Assembly (NCBI GenBank): GCA_016192135.1
Contig: JACPUR010000001.1
Location: 124,001 to 188,000, forward strand
Direction of reading: 5' to 3'
Length of the DNA: 64,000 bases
Source of the DNA: Candidatus Tectomicrobia bacterium
Lineage (GTDB): Bacteria; UBA8248
In this document: piece after piece, positions 23,130 through 36,677 of the stretch
How positions within the stretch are numbered: the stretch's first letter is position 1
Layout of the letters: each line of letters starts with the position of its first letter
The notes under the pieces: model-generated
Seen by the model: the letters and a program-made list of their open reading frames with translations, nothing else
Databases searched by the model: none
What the model was told of the DNA's origin: nothing
Position numbers and translations under genes: made by a program

Positions 23130-24992
23130 ATGGACAAGAAAGCCCAATTCTCCCTTTTGTACTTCCTCTTCATCTTCCTCATCATGTACCTGATCCAGTC
23201 GCTCTTCTTCCAGGGCGCGCAGTTCCAGCGCATCTCCTACAACGAGTTCCGCCGGCTCGTCCGCGAGGCGAAGGTGGAGCGGGTGGACATCCTCTCCGAC
23301 CGCCTGCGCGGCCGCCTCAAGGCCACGGACGCCAACGGCCAGAAGCGCATGTTCGAGACCCCCCGGGTGGAGGACTCGAACCTCATCCCCCTCCTCGAGC
23401 AGGCGAACGTCACCTTCCAGGGCCAGTACGAGCCGCCCTGGGTCGTCACCTTCATCAGCACCTGGATCCTGCCCCTCGCCATCCTGTTCACCATCTACGC
23501 CTTCGTCCTGCGGCGGATGGGGCCGGGCCAGGGGGTGATGGCCTTCGGTCGCAACAAGGCCAAGATCTACGCCGAGAAGGGGGTGGGGATCCGCTTCACC
23601 GACGTGGCCGGGGTGGACGAGGCCAAGGAGGAGCTGGCCGAGGTGGTGGACTTCCTCAAGAACCCGGACCGCTACCTCCGCCTGGGCGGGAAGATCCCCC
23701 GGGGCGTCCTCCTGGTGGGGCCTCCCGGCTGCGGCAAGACGCTGCTCTCCAAGGCGGTGGCGGGGGAGGCCGGGGTGCCCTTCTTCAGCATCAGCGGCTC
23801 GGAGTTCGTCGAGATGTTCGTGGGGCTGGGGGCCGCGCGGGTGCGCGATCTCTTCGCCCAGGCGATGGAGAAGGCCCCTTGCATCGTCTTCATCGACGAG
23901 CTGGACGCGCTCGGCAAGGCGCGGGGGATGAGCGGCATCATGGGCGGACACGACGAGCGCGAGCAGACCCTCAACCAGCTCCTGGTGGAAATGGACGGCT
24001 TCGACACCCGCAAGGGCGTCATCATCCTGGCGGCCACGAACCGGCCCGAGATCCTGGACTCGGCCCTCCTGCGCCCGGGCCGCTTCGACCGGCAGGTGCT
24101 CGTGGATCGGCCCGACCTTGAGGGCCGCAAGCAGATCCTCAAGGTCCACGTCCGCAAGATCGTGCTCGCCCCGGGCGTGGACGTGGACCGCATCGCCGAG
24201 ATGACGCCCGGCCTCTCGGGGGCGGACCTGGCCAACCTCGCCAACGAGGCGGCGCTCCGCGCCGCGCGGCATAACCGCAACTCCGTCGCCATGGAGGACT
24301 TCGAGGAGGCCTTCGAGCGCCTCGCGGCGGGCCTCGAGAAGAGGTCCCGCATCATGACGCCCGAGGAGCGCAAGCGGGTGGCCTACCACGAGCTGGGGCA
24401 CGCCATGGTGGCCGAGCTCGTGGGGACGGCGGACCCGGTCCAGAAGGTTTCGGTCATCCCGCGCGGCATCGGCGCCCTGGGCTACACCCTCCAGAGGCCC
24501 ACCGAGGACCGCTATCTCCTCTCCCGCACCGAGCTGGAGGACCGCATCGCCGTCCTCCTGGCCGGCCGGGCCGCCGAGGAGGAGATCTTCGGCGAGGTTT
24601 CCACCGGGGCCCAGAACGATCTCCAGCGGGCGACCGATATCGCGCGCTCCATGGTCACCGAGTTCGGGATGAGCGCGCGCTTCGGGCCCCAGTCCCTGCG
24701 CACCGAGTCCCGGCCCCTCTTCCTGGGGAACACCTTCTCCCCGCAGACGGGCCCCTCGGGCATCAGCGAGGTCACCCTGCGCGAGGTGGATCAGGAGGTC
24801 GAGAAGATCATCTCCGCCGCCTACCAGCGCTCGCAGAACATCCTCCGCGACCGGCGGGGGGACCTGGAGAAGCTCACCCTCCGCCTCCTGGAGCAGGAGA
24901 CCCTGAGCGGGGACGGCCTGCGGGCGGCGCTGGGCGTCGAGCGTGCGCGCCGCGAGCGGGTCACCGCCGCCTCCCAGGCGCAGGCGGGCTAG
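23130..24992 (+). CDS. ftsH: FtsH-type membrane AAA+ zinc protease (divergent)
   Basis: A 620-residue protein with two N-terminal membrane helices (about 8-27 and 107-127), an AAA+ domain (Walker A GPPGCGKT 197-204, Walker B FIDELD, SRH region [18 protein letters not shown]) and an M41 protease domain. The zinc site is HELGH at 420-424, with D497 as third ligand. Most FtsH proteins have HEAGH, and this one also has GLGAARVRD and [11 protein letters not shown] instead of the common forms. It is therefore a divergent copy, and a standard one may exist elsewhere. It degrades membrane and regulatory proteins. ATG 23130 follows GAGGAGG. A glycosyltransferase gene starts 9 bp after it. Confidence 0.9.
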   Translation: MDKKAQFSLLYFLFIFLIMYLIQSLFFQGAQFQRISYNEFRRLVREAKVERVDILSDRLRGRLKATDANGQKRMFETPRVEDSNLIPLLEQANVTFQGQYEPPWVVTFISTWILPLAILFTIYAFVLRRMGPGQGVMAFGRNKAKIYAEKGVGIRFTDVAGVDEAKEELAEVVDFLKNPDRYLRLGGKIPRGVLLVGPPGCGKTLLSKAVAGEAGVPFFSISGSEFVEMFVGLGAARVRDLFAQAMEKAPCIVFIDELDALGKARGMSGIMGGHDEREQTLNQLLVEMDGFDTRKGVIILAATNRPEILDSALLRPGRFDRQVLVDRPDLEGRKQILKVHVRKIVLAPGVDVDRIAEMTPGLSGADLANLANEAALRAARHNRNSVAMEDFEEAFERLAAGLEKRSRIMTPEERKRVAYHELGHAMVAELVGTADPVQKVSVIPRGIGALGYTLQRPTEDRYLLSRTELEDRIAVLLAGRAAEEEIFGEVSTGAQNDLQRATDIARSMVTEFGMSARFGPQSLRTESRPLFLGNTFSPQTGPSGISEVTLREVDQEVEKIISAAYQRSQNILRDRRGDLEKLTLRLLEQETLSGDGLRAALGVERARRERVTAASQAQAG

Positions 24993-25001
24993 CGGGCCGC
25001 C

Positions 25002-26177
25002 GTGCCGCTGCGCATCGGCATCCTCTGCCCGAGCTTTCCGCCCGGCGAGCGGCCCTGCGGCGTCGGGGACTTCACCCGGCGCCTCGCCTCCGCGCTGGCC
25101 GAGGGCGGGACGGAGATCGCCGTCCTCACCGGGACGGGCTACCGGGGGGCGGAGCGCATACCCGGCGGCAAGGTGCGCGGGATCGCCCGCGAGTGGGGGC
25201 CGCGAGCGCTTGGGGCCGTGGCCGCCGCCTGCCGGGAGGAGGGCGCCCACGCCCTCCTCGTCCAGTACGCCCCGGACCTCTACCCGCCCGGCCCGGGATG
25301 GATCAACTCTCTTCCGCTCGCCATGCGGGCGCTCTCGCCCGGCATCCCGGCCGTCGTCTCGCTCCACACGGTGGGCGTCCCCGCCCCCGGCTCCATGCTC
25401 GGGGCGGCCCTCATGATCCTCTCGGCCCACGCCCTCATCGCCACGAACGAGGAGGTTTCGCATCTCCTCGGCAAGTACCTCCGGCCTTCTTTGCGAAAGA
25501 CAGTGGAGATCCCCATCGGGGCGAACGTCGAGCCCCCCCGCCGGGACCCCGGGGCCCGCCGGGAGGCCCGGGCGCGGCTCATCGCGGAGAGGGGAATTTC
25601 TGCCGATGCGGCCCTCCTCGCCCACTTCGGGCTCTACTACCCGGGGAAGGGGGCCGAGCAGATCCTCGAGGCGGCGGGGGCCTGGAAGCGCGAGGGGAGG
25701 GCCTTCCGCCTGTTCATGATCGGGGCGAGGCGCGAGGGGGACGGGGGCTTCTACGAGGGCCTCCAGGCGCGGGGGCGCGGACTCGGGCTCGCGGAGGAGG
25801 TGATCTGGACGGGCTATCTCCCGGAGGAGGAGGCGAGCGCCCTCCTGCTCGGCGCCGACCTCTTCCTCGCCCCCTACGAGGGGGGCATCTCCACGAGGCG
25901 GGGGAGCCTCATGGCTGCCCTGGCCCACGGCCTGCCCGTCGTCAGTACCCCCCCGCGCCTCCCGACGCGGCACTTCCGGGAGGGGGAGAACTTCGAGCCC
26001 GTGCCCTTCGGGGACGCCGGGGCCCTGGCGCGGGCGGTCCCGGCGCTGCTCGGCGACCCCGCCCGGCGGGAGAAGCTCGCCGAGGGCGCCTCCGCCCTGG
26101 CCCGGGAGTTCGAGTGGGGCCAGATTGCCGAGAAGACGCGGGATTTCGTGGCAGGGGTGGCGGCGCGGATGCGGTAG
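25002..26177 (+). CDS. Glycosyltransferase, GT4-like (GT-B fold)
   Basis: A 391-residue protein with the two Rossmann domains of GT-B enzymes. The N-terminal part opens LRIGILCPSFPP, with CGVGDFTRRLA as the acceptor-side loop. The C-terminal part has FGLYYPGKGAEQIL and a donor-binding region APYEGGISTRRGS near residue 290. It is expected to transfer a sugar from a nucleotide donor; neither donor nor acceptor is known. The start is GTG 25002, 9 bp after the ftsH stop, so it is likely cotranscribed. No other cell-wall or polysaccharide genes are near. Confidence 0.88.
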   Translation: MPLRIGILCPSFPPGERPCGVGDFTRRLASALAEGGTEIAVLTGTGYRGAERIPGGKVRGIAREWGPRALGAVAAACREEGAHALLVQYAPDLYPPGPGWINSLPLAMRALSPGIPAVVSLHTVGVPAPGSMLGAALMILSAHALIATNEEVSHLLGKYLRPSLRKTVEIPIGANVEPPRRDPGARREARARLIAERGISADAALLAHFGLYYPGKGAEQILEAAGAWKREGRAFRLFMIGARREGDGGFYEGLQARGRGLGLAEEVIWTGYLPEEEASALLLGADLFLAPYEGGISTRRGSLMAALAHGLPVVSTPPRLPTRHFREGENFEPVPFGDAGALARAVPALLGDPARREKLAEGASALAREFEWGQIAEKTRDFVAGVAARMR

Positions 26178-26195
26178 AAGATGCGTTAAAGCAAA

Positions 26196-26285
26196 AAGCA
26201 GATTCCTCGCTCGCACGGCTCGCCCGGAATGACATCAGGCGCTGCTTGATGTCATTCCGAGGGCCGAGGCCCGAGGAATCTGCTT
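26196..26285. repeat. Long nested inverted repeat downstream of the glycosyltransferase
   Basis: Outer arms AAGCAGATTCCTCG (26196-26209) and its exact complement at 26272-26285; inner arms GGAATGACATCA (26226-26237) and its exact complement at 26247-26258. It lies between convergent genes and resembles the element at 45304-45428, which carries AAGCAGATTCTTC. It could act as a bidirectional terminator or be a mobile palindrome. Confidence 0.75.
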
Positions 26286-26304
26286 CTTGTTTCCCGGTTT
26301 CGTC

Positions 26305-27477
26305 CTACTCCTCATCCGCCAGGGCGAACCGGCTCTCGGCGGCGGGGATGTACGTCTCGGGCAGCCCCAGCTCCTTCTTGACGATATTCGTGCCCCGCAC
26401 GAGCGCCACCATCTTGTAGAAGGCGTGGCGGCGGCTCATGCCCTCCCGCCCGAAGCCGCAATCGGTGGAGATGCACAGCCGCTCGGCGGGGATGTATTGG
26501 AGCGCCTTCCGGATGAGGCCGGCCACCTCCTCGGGGCGCTCCACCTGGAGCCCCCGGTGGTTGATGACCCCGATGGCCACCTTGGGCTTGGTGATCTTCT
26601 TCCCGATGGCCTCGAGGTCCATGCCCCCCGTGCTCGCGCACTCGAAGGTCAAGACGTCCACGTCGAGCGCGTTCATGTACTCAAGCGCCGGGGCATAGCT
26701 CTTGGCGGCGTCGTAGAAGCGCTGCTGGGCGGGGTTGCCCCAGCAGGTGTGGCACCAGAGCTCCAATTTGCCGCGGAGCCCGCGGACGCTCTTGTTGAAG
26801 GCGTCCACGTAAAACTCCATCGTCATCTCCTGGTCTTCCTTGTGGTGCTCGAAGCGGTGCACCCAGGGCTCCTCCACCTGGAACACCGAGCAGCCCGCCC
26901 CGGCCAGGCGCGCGAACTCCCCGTGCATCACCTCGCAGAGGTCGAGGACGAGCTCCCGGCGGCTCTTGTAGTGGTGGTTCGAGACGATGGACTCCAGGCA
27001 GTCGGCGCTGATGGAGCCGAACTTGACGTGCTTCCGGGTCATCTGCTGGGCGGTGCGCCAGAGCTGGGGGTACTCGAGGGGCCCGGGGCCCACCTTGCCC
27101 GTCACCTTGGGCAGCACCCGCGCCTCCAGCACCTCGTACATGATCTCGCCCGGGAAGGAGCCGCCCCAGCCCGCGTGCTTGCGGGAGGTCTCGTAGCCCG
27201 AGAAGCCCTGGAGCCGCTGGACCACGTAGCCCACCCAGGAGCGCCCGCCCACGTCGGTGTCGAAGCGGTTGTCCCCGTCGGTCACGATGTCGAGGCCCGC
27301 CCGCTCCTGGTCCCGGATGAGGCAGGAGACGGAGTCCTGGTACTGTTCGCGGTAGTTCTTCTCGGCCATCGCCACCCGGAAGGGGCGGCCGTGGAGGTTC
27401 TCGGTGTACCAGGCCGGCCGGGGGAGGCTCCCGGTGATGGTGGTGGGGAGGACGAGGTCCCTGGTGGCGGTGTACAT
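26305..27477 (-). CDS. Cobalamin-independent methionine synthase II-like protein (MetE/UROD fold)
   Basis: A 390-residue protein matching the C-terminal catalytic half of MetE: TTITGSLPRPAWY near the start, RAGLDIVTDGD near 60, FQVEEPWVHRF in the middle, a WCHTCWGN segment and STDCGFGRE near the end. Stand-alone proteins of this type transfer methyl groups from small donors or folates, and many have unknown substrates. Metal ligands are probably the His/Cys of CHTCWGN and the Cys of STDCGFG. ATG 27477 follows AAGGAG. Since a complete MetH is encoded 3 kb away, a different role is likely. Confidence 0.82.
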   Translation of the reverse strand: MYTATRDLVLPTTITGSLPRPAWYTENLHGRPFRVAMAEKNYREQYQDSVSCLIRDQERAGLDIVTDGDNRFDTDVGGRSWVGYVVQRLQGFSGYETSRKHAGWGGSFPGEIMYEVLEARVLPKVTGKVGPGPLEYPQLWRTAQQMTRKHVKFGSISADCLESIVSNHHYKSRRELVLDLCEVMHGEFARLAGAGCSVFQVEEPWVHRFEHHKEDQEMTMEFYVDAFNKSVRGLRGKLELWCHTCWGNPAQQRFYDAAKSYAPALEYMNALDVDVLTFECASTGGMDLEAIGKKITKPKVAIGVINHRGLQVERPEEVAGLIRKALQYIPAERLCISTDCGFGREGMSRRHAFYKMVALVRGTNIVKKELGLPETYIPAAESRFALADEE

Positions 27478-27543
27478 GGGGGTCTCCTTGGACAAATCCG
27501 CTCGGGCAGTCACGCGCCCGCATGCATGAACCTCGGCGGGCGG

Positions 27544-27700
27544 GTAGGGGCATATGGCAATTATGCCCCTCCACGAATTCACCCTCCCCCTCCGGGAGGG
27601 CCGGGATGGGGGGAACGGAGAAAGACTCTGTAGGGGCGAACCTTGTGTTCGCCCCCGCGGGGTCCCGTTCGAAGAGGGCGATGACAAGCATCGCCCCTAC
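27544..27700. repeat. Cluster of intergenic palindromes
   Basis: It contains GTAGGGGCATATGGCA with its complement-like ATGCCCCT (27544-27571), a CCCTCCCCCTCCGGGAGGG hairpin (about 27580-27600), and GTAGGGGCGAAC...GTTCGCCC followed by GGGCGATG...CATCGCCCCTAC (27630-27700). The same family is seen at 22913-23021. No gene was seen between 27478 and 27739. Confidence 0.65.
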
Positions 27701-27739
27701 GGAATCCCTCGCCCCCTCCCGAACCGGCGGGCCGGTTCG

Positions 27740-28735
27740 CTACAGCTTGATGAGCCTCGCGGGATTCGAGCGCAGGACCTTCTCCTGGTCGGCGGCGCTC
27801 AGGCCCGCGCCCTCGACGAAGTCCACCACCCGCTCCTGCATCATGTCGTAGGGGTAGTCCGTGCCGCAGACCACGCGGTCGGCCCCCAGCTCCTCGACCA
27901 TCCAGCGCAGGGCGCTCTGGCTGAAGGTGATGACGTCGAAATAGAGGTTCTTGAAGTAGTGGCGGGGCGGGTGCGGGGTGTGCACCTTCGTCTCGGGCCG
28001 CGCCTCCCAGGCGTGCTGGATGCGCCCGACGGCCCAGGGGAGGTTGCCCCCGGCGTGGGCCAGCATGACCTGGAGGCCCGGGTAGCGCTCGAAGTGCCCC
28101 GAGAGGATGAGGCGCGCGGCGGCCACGGTGGTGGCCAGCGGGTTCCCCACGCAGTTGGCCATGTAGTAGGGGTAGAGCGGCTTGAAGTCGGCGAAGTCGG
28201 GGTGGATGAAGATGAAGGCCCCGAGCCGCTCGGCCGCCGCCCAGAAGGCCTCGTACTGAGGCTCGTCCAGGGCGTGGGGGCCCACCCGGTCCGGGATGAT
28301 GCAGCCCAGGAGGCCCCCCTTCATGGCCCGCTCGAGCTCCGCGGCGGCCGCCTCCCCCCCGTTCTGGAGGGGGACGTTGGCCAGCCCCCGGAAGTGGGCC
28401 GGGTCCTTCTTGCAAAAGGCGGCCACGCCGTCGTTCGTGATGCGGGCGACCTCCTCCCCGAGCTTTCCGGTGATCCAGTAGCAGAAGGCGGGGGGCGGCG
28501 GGGAGACCAGCGCCATGTCGAGCCGATCCGCCTTCATGTCGGCCAGCTTCTGCCCGGCGTCCCGGAGCTGCCTGCCCCACTTCTCCTGGGTCATCTTGCG
28601 GTTGTACTCGGCGGAGACGGGCGGGAAGAAGTTCTCGAAGCTGTCGGCGTGCTGGGGCCGGCGCCTGCGCTCGGCGGCGGCGACCTCCTCGACCTCGGGG
28701 ATGTAGATGTGGTGGTGAAGGTCGATATTCGGCAA
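27740..28735 (-). CDS. Amidohydrolase (ACMSD-like, PF04909 type)
   Basis: A 331-residue TIM-barrel metal-dependent hydrolase or decarboxylase. Visible motifs: DLHHHIYIPE at the start, IFIHPDF in the middle, VMLAHAGGNLPWAVGR and CGTDYPYDM near the end, giving the usual His/Asp metal set. Relatives include aminocarboxymuconate-semialdehyde decarboxylase and o-pyrocatechuate-type decarboxylases; the substrate is open. TTG 28735 is the start: CGAGGAGAC precedes it and the protein then begins at the expected beta strand. It reads divergently from the MazG-like gene. Confidence 0.88.
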   Translation of the reverse strand: MPNIDLHHHIYIPEVEEVAAAERRRRPQHADSFENFFPPVSAEYNRKMTQEKWGRQLRDAGQKLADMKADRLDMALVSPPPPAFCYWITGKLGEEVARITNDGVAAFCKKDPAHFRGLANVPLQNGGEAAAAELERAMKGGLLGCIIPDRVGPHALDEPQYEAFWAAAERLGAFIFIHPDFADFKPLYPYYMANCVGNPLATTVAAARLILSGHFERYPGLQVMLAHAGGNLPWAVGRIQHAWEARPETKVHTPHPPRHYFKNLYFDVITFSQSALRWMVEELGADRVVCGTDYPYDMMQERVVDFVEGAGLSAADQEKVLRSNPARLIKL

Positions 28736-28881
28736 GGCGAGTCTCCTCGGTTCTCGAACGGAATGCCCGGATTGGAGTGGGGAAAAAGGCGCGGAGCCCG
28801 CCCCGCGCACCCGGCCCGAAGGGTATTCTCCCGGCCCGGAGGCCGTCAAACCGCGGAGGCCCTCCTGTTTCCGGACTCGCG

Positions 28882-28911
28882 TTGACGGGGGCGGGGGGCG
28901 GGTGAGACAAT
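28882..28911 (+). promoter_or_regulatory. Promoter of the MazG-folE2 unit
   Basis: TTGACG (28882-28887) and GACAAT (28906-28911), separated by 18 bp, lie 55 bp before the MazG-like start. Confidence 0.5.
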
Positions 28912-28966
28912 TTGCCGCTGGGATTGCGCCGCGGGCGCGGCGCGCCGAAGGAGGCGGCCGTTTCGC

Positions 28967-29302
28967 ATGATGGATGAGGGCACCTCGCGCCTTCCCCGCT
29001 CCTACGAGGGGCTCGGGCGCCTCCAGGGCGAGTTCGACGCCTACCAGCGCGCCGCCTTCCCCGAGCGGGAGCCCCGCTTCTTCGCCCTGGAGCTGGCCGG
29101 GGAGACGGGCGAGCTCGCCAACCTGGAGAAGAAGGCCTGGAAGGGGCGGGAGGTCGGGGACGCGGCCTTCCGGGACGAGGCGGCCGACGTCCTGATCGCC
29201 CTGCTCAACTACTCGAATGCGCGCGGCATCGACCTCGCGCGTGCCGTTTCGGAGAAGATGGCCGAGATCGACCGCCGCCGGCTCCTCCATCCGGAACGCT
29301 GA
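28967..29302 (+). CDS. MazG-like nucleotide pyrophosphohydrolase
   Basis: A 111-residue all-helical protein with the MazG Mg-binding pattern: LELAGETGELANLEKK at about 42-57 and DEAADVLIALLNY at about 77-89. Single-domain members hydrolyse (d)NTPs to monophosphates and pyrophosphate, often to remove damaged or excess nucleotides. It has an ATG start at 28967 behind AAGGAGG. It ends 20 bp before folE2 and is probably cotranscribed. That may link it to GTP-derived cofactor synthesis (inference). Confidence 0.85.
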   Translation: MMDEGTSRLPRSYEGLGRLQGEFDAYQRAAFPEREPRFFALELAGETGELANLEKKAWKGREVGDAAFRDEAADVLIALLNYSNARGIDLARAVSEKMAEIDRRRLLHPER

Positions 29303-29322
29303 TCGGAGAGGAAATCCCCCTG

Positions 29323-30138
29323 ATGCCGGAAATTCCGCTGGAGTCCGCCGAGCTGGCCGACGTGCAGGGCGGCTCGGACTTCCGCAACGTTAAGATCGAC
29401 AAGGTGGGCGTGAAGGACATCCGCTACCCCATCGTGGTGCGCGACCGGGCGAAGAAGTCCCAGCACACGGTGGGGACGATCAACATGTACGTGGACCTGC
29501 CCCACCAGTTCAAGGGCACCCACATGAGCCGGTTCCTCGAGGTGCTGAACGAGCACCGCGGGGTCGTCGGCGTGGAGCACGTGCGGGGCATCCTGGCCGC
29601 CATCCTCCAGCGGCTGGACGCCCGGACGGCCCACTTCGAGGTGAGCTTCCCCTACTTCATGGAGCGCGACGCCCCCGTCACCGGGGCCTCGGGCATGATG
29701 GCCTACGAGTGCGGCTTCGACGCCTCGGCCGGAGCGGTGGACGACTTCGTCCTGAGCGTGAAGGTGAACGTGGCCACCCTGTGCCCGTGCTCGAAGGAGA
29801 TCAGCACGCGCGGGGCCCACAACCAGCGCGGCAACATCCACGTCAAGGTGCGCTTCGAGGGGGAGCTCTGGATCGAGGAGCTGGTCGAGATCGCCGAGGA
29901 GTCCGGGAGCTGCGCCCTCTACCCCATCCTGAAGCGCGAGGACGAGAAGTTCGTCACCGAGAAGGCCTTCGACAACCCCCGCTTCGTCGAGGACGTGGTG
30001 CGCGAGACGGCCATCCGCCTCAGGCGGGACCCCCGGATCCGCTGGTTCCAGGTCCACGTCGAGAACTTCGAGTCCATCCACGACCACAACGCCTACGCCT
30101 TCGTCGAGGAGTGGCGGAAGCCTCCCAAGATGGGCTAG
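29323..30138 (+). CDS. folE2: GTP cyclohydrolase FolE2 (type IB)
   Basis: A 271-residue enzyme converting GTP to 7,8-dihydroneopterin triphosphate, the first step of folate (and, in many bacteria, queuosine) synthesis. Type IB features: the catalytic Cys region VATLCPCSKEIS at about 144-155, followed by GAHNQRG, and a C-terminal HVENFESIHDHNAYAF. FolE2 can use metals other than zinc and often replaces FolE under zinc shortage (family knowledge). It is followed 180 bp later by metH, which uses a folate cofactor, so the neighbourhood is folate-related. Confidence 0.95.
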   Translation: MPEIPLESAELADVQGGSDFRNVKIDKVGVKDIRYPIVVRDRAKKSQHTVGTINMYVDLPHQFKGTHMSRFLEVLNEHRGVVGVEHVRGILAAILQRLDARTAHFEVSFPYFMERDAPVTGASGMMAYECGFDASAGAVDDFVLSVKVNVATLCPCSKEISTRGAHNQRGNIHVKVRFEGELWIEELVEIAEESGSCALYPILKREDEKFVTEKAFDNPRFVEDVVRETAIRLRRDPRIRWFQVHVENFESIHDHNAYAFVEEWRKPPKMG

Positions 30139-30318
30139 CGGCGGGCATCATTTTCCCGGTTTCCCCTGCGCAAATTCCAAGGGGCTGAAATTCCGCCCGC
30201 GATGGCCTATAAAGGCGGATGCGGCGCCCCCGATTTTCAAGAAAGAGCGGGGGGAGCCGCCCTGGATGTCTCTCGGCCCTTCCGCCGGGGCGCGGCCCGG
30301 ACGCCCCGAGGAGTTACG

Positions 30319-34029
<3,711 letters not shown>

Positions 34030-34514
34030 GCTGTGGATTCTAGACAGGTTTTTTAGTACCAAAACCTCTGCGCAGGAGGTTCCCGCTTGGGTCATGAAAC
34101 CCTCTCCCTCTTGGAGAGGGTAGGGTGAGGGAAACGGGCGCCAACCCCCCTCACCCCGGTCCTCTCCCAAGGGGAGAGGCAGCTCGGCGTGGATGCTCCA
34201 TGCGCCTCGGCTTGCCGCCGGGTGCCTGGGCAAGGGTTTGGATTCTCCATCTGGCTTGTTCCGGTCGGCCTAAGCCGTCTCATTTCAAGACCTTTGCTCC
34301 CGCGGCCCCGGCCGGGAGGCTCGGGGCGCGCCCGCGTTTCGGCTTTGTCCGGGCCGAAAAACCCCCTTCTTCTTTCGCAATTGACGCCCGGTGTGGGGGG
34401 GGCTACATTGGGCGTTCGCGCCGGGGCTGGCCGGCCCGCATGGCGTCCTGCGCCGCCTTCCCGGGCGGCGCTGGCCTGAGCGGGGCCCGGAAACCGCGCC
34501 CGAGCGATGAGCGT
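34030..34514. other. Gene-free interval between metH and tRNA-Leu
   Basis: It holds a weak hairpin AGGTTTT/AAAACCT (34046-34067) without a clear T tract, a palindromic repeat (34100-34180), and the upstream region of the tRNA. No protein-coding frame is convincing. Confidence 0.5.
34100..34180. repeat. Intergenic palindromic element, CCCTCTCC family
   Basis: CCCTCTCC...GGAGAGGG followed by GGGTGAGGG, then CCCCTCACCCC and TCTCCCAAGGGGAGA. Similar elements lie at 51974-52056 and, in a diverged form, inside lptD (10606-10662). Confidence 0.6.
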
Positions 34515-34599
34515 GCGAGGGTGGCGGAACTGGTAGACGCGCAGGACTTAGGATCCTGTGCCTTCGGGCGTGGGGGTTCGAGTCCCCCCCTTCGCACCA
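34515..34599 (+). tRNA. tRNA-Leu (anticodon UAG)
   Basis: An 85-nt cloverleaf with encoded CCA. The acceptor GCGAGGG pairs with CCTTCGC, the anticodon stem is CAGGA/TCCTG with loop CTTAGGA (anticodon TAG at 34549-34551), there is a long class-II variable arm, and the T arm is GGGGGTTCGAGTCCCCC. It reads CUA and, by wobble, other CUN leucine codons. It lies 51 bp before tig. Confidence 0.97.
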
Positions 34600-34650
34600 C
34601 GGCCCCCGGCCCAGCCCGAGGGAAGCCAGAAACAAGGAGATGAGCAGGGC

Positions 34651-35979
34651 ATGCCGTCCACGGTGAATGACATCGATGCGTGCACCAAGCGCCTGGAAGT
34701 GAGCGTCCCCCGGGAGGAGGTGAGCCGGGAGATGGACCGGGCCTTCGCCCGCCTCTCGGGCCGGGTCCGGATCAAGGGCTTCCGCAAGGGCAAGGTTCCC
34801 CGGCGCATCCTCGAGCGCTACTACGGCGAGGAGATCCAGGCCGAGGTGCTGAACCAGGTGATTGGGTCCTCCTACCGGCAGCTCCTGGCCGAGCGGGGGA
34901 TGCGCGCGGTCGGCGAGCCCAACGTGACCGACATCTCGATGGAGAAGGATGCCCCCGAGCTCCAGTACAAGGCCACGGTCGAGGTGATCCCCCCCTTCGA
35001 GCTGGGAGAGTACACGGGCCTACCCGTCACGGTGACGCGCCGCCCCGTGACCGAGGAGGCGGTGGACGAGCAGATCAAGCTCCTCCGCCAGCGCGCCGCG
35101 CACTTCCACGAGGCCGACCGCCCGGCCCAGGCGGGCGACTACGTCCAGTTCGACATCGAGGGTTTCGAGGCGGGCGAGCCCGTCCCCGGCACCAAGGGGG
35201 AGAACCAAGCCCTCCTCCTCGGCGAGGGCGAGAACGAGAAGGCGCTCGAGGACGCCATCGCCGGGATGCGGGCGGGCGAGGAGAAGGAAGTCGACATCGA
35301 GATCCCCCCGACGGCCGCGCCGGCCCTCGCGGGGAAAACCGTCCGCTTCCGGGTGCAGCTAAAGGGCGTCCGGGAGCCCCACCTCCCCGACCTGAACGAG
35401 GACTTCGTCCGCTCGATGGGCCGGGGTTTCAATACGGTGGAGGAGCTCCGCGCCCAGATCCGGCGCGAGATAGAGGGCATGGAGGACGCCCAGGTGCGTG
35501 GGCAGGGGATGGCCGAGCTGCTCCGCGCGCTCGTGGAGACCCACGCCTTCGACGTGCCTCCCACCCTGGTCAAGGCGGAGATCGAGGAGCGCGTGCGGGA
35601 GGTCGAGCGGCGCCTGGGCCAGGAGCAGGGGGGGCAGGCCGTCCGGCTCTCCCCCTCCCAGCAGGACGAGGTCCGCGAGCGGCTGCGGCCCGAGGCCGAG
35701 GCGAGGGTGCGCGAGCTCATCCTGGTCGAGCGCATCCGCGAGAAGGAGGGCATCCGGGCCGAGGCGGGCGACGTGGAGCTCCAGGTCCGCCGCCTGGCCG
35801 CCCGCTACGGGATGGACCCGGAGAAGCTCAAGCGGCGCATGGCCGTGACGGGCGGGCTGGATTCGCTCATCTCCAACATCAACTATAATAAGACCGTCGA
35901 GTGGCTTTACGAGAGGGCGAAGGTCGAGGTGAAGGTCGAGGAGGCCCCGGCGCAGCCCGGCGCCTCCGCCGCTCAATAG
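34651..35979 (+). CDS. tig: Trigger factor
   Basis: A 442-residue ribosome-associated chaperone and peptidyl-prolyl isomerase. The N-terminal ribosome-binding domain has the signature [10 protein letters not shown] (about 49-58). The FKBP-like PPIase domain spans about 150-245 ([10 protein letters not shown]), followed by the helical C-terminal domain. It binds L23 at the tunnel exit and helps nascent chains fold. ATG 34651 follows AAGGAGATGAG. It heads the tig-clpP-clpX-lon group. Confidence 0.96.
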   Translation: MPSTVNDIDACTKRLEVSVPREEVSREMDRAFARLSGRVRIKGFRKGKVPRRILERYYGEEIQAEVLNQVIGSSYRQLLAERGMRAVGEPNVTDISMEKDAPELQYKATVEVIPPFELGEYTGLPVTVTRRPVTEEAVDEQIKLLRQRAAHFHEADRPAQAGDYVQFDIEGFEAGEPVPGTKGENQALLLGEGENEKALEDAIAGMRAGEEKEVDIEIPPTAAPALAGKTVRFRVQLKGVREPHLPDLNEDFVRSMGRGFNTVEELRAQIRREIEGMEDAQVRGQGMAELLRALVETHAFDVPPTLVKAEIEERVREVERRLGQEQGGQAVRLSPSQQDEVRERLRPEAEARVRELILVERIREKEGIRAEAGDVELQVRRLAARYGMDPEKLKRRMAVTGGLDSLISNINYNKTVEWLYERAKVEVKVEEAPAQPGASAAQ

Positions 35980-36020
35980 AAGCCAAGAGGCGCGGGGCGC
36001 CTGCAGAAAGGGACACAACG

Positions 36021-36677
36021 GTGGCACTCATACCCATGGTGGTGGAGCAGACGAACCGGGGCGAGCGGGCCTACGACATCTACAGCCGGCTCCTCAAGGA
36101 CCGGATCATCTTCCTGGGCACGCCGATCGACGATCACGTCGCCAACCTGGTGATCGCCCAGCTCCTCTTCCTCGAGGCGGAGGAGCCCGAACGCGACATC
36201 TACATGTACGTCAACAGCCCGGGCGGGCACGTCACCGCCGGGCTGGCCATCTACGACACCATGCAATATATCAAGCCCGACGTATCGACCATTTGCATCG
36301 GCCAGGCGGCGAGCATGGGAGCGCTCCTGCTCGCGGCGGGCACCAAGGGCAAGCGCTACTCCCTGCCCTACTCGCGCATCCTCATCCACCAGCCGCTCGG
36401 CGGCGTGCAGGGGCAGGCATCCGACATCGACATCCAGGCGCGCGAGATCCTCCGCATGCGCGAGGAGCTCAACCGCATCCTGGCCAAGCACACCGGCCAG
36501 GAGATACCCACCATCGAGCGCGACACCGACCGCGACCGGTTCATGACGGCGGCCCAGGCCAAGGAGTACGGCCTGGTGGACGACGTCATCGTTTCGCGCC
36601 ACGTCTCCTCCCAGAACGGCGCGGGCCGGAAGAAAGAGGAGCCCAAGGAAGAGAAGAAGGAAGGCGGCGGCTCCTAG
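36021..36677 (+). CDS. clpP: ATP-dependent Clp protease proteolytic subunit
   Basis: A 218-residue serine peptidase forming the tetradecameric chamber of ClpXP. The catalytic triad is visible: S98 (GQAASMGA), H123 (LIHQP) and D172 (ERDTDRD). A hydrophilic Lys/Glu-rich tail of about 20 residues follows and is unusual in length. The start is GTG 36021 after AAAGGGA; the conserved sequence begins at LIPMVVEQ, so little or no propeptide is present. It lies 41 bp after tig and 66 bp before clpX. Confidence 0.96.
   Translation: MALIPMVVEQTNRGERAYDIYSRLLKDRIIFLGTPIDDHVANLVIAQLLFLEAEEPERDIYMYVNSPGGHVTAGLAIYDTMQYIKPDVSTICIGQAASMGALLLAAGTKGKRYSLPYSRILIHQPLGGVQGQASDIDIQAREILRMREELNRILAKHTGQEIPTIERDTDRDRFMTAAQAKEYGLVDDVIVSRHVSSQNGAGRKKEEPKEEKKEGGGS

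Noticed and set aside
23034-26216. Open frame of 1060 codons on the minus strand opposite ftsH and the glycosyltransferase
   Set aside because: It is antisense to two genes with clear motifs. Composition is Gly/Pro/Arg/Glu-rich without domains, as expected from high-GC shadow frames.
30139-30318. Cobalamin or SAH riboswitch before metH
   Set aside because: No B12-box-like conserved segment or SAH-riboswitch core could be found in the 180-bp leader.
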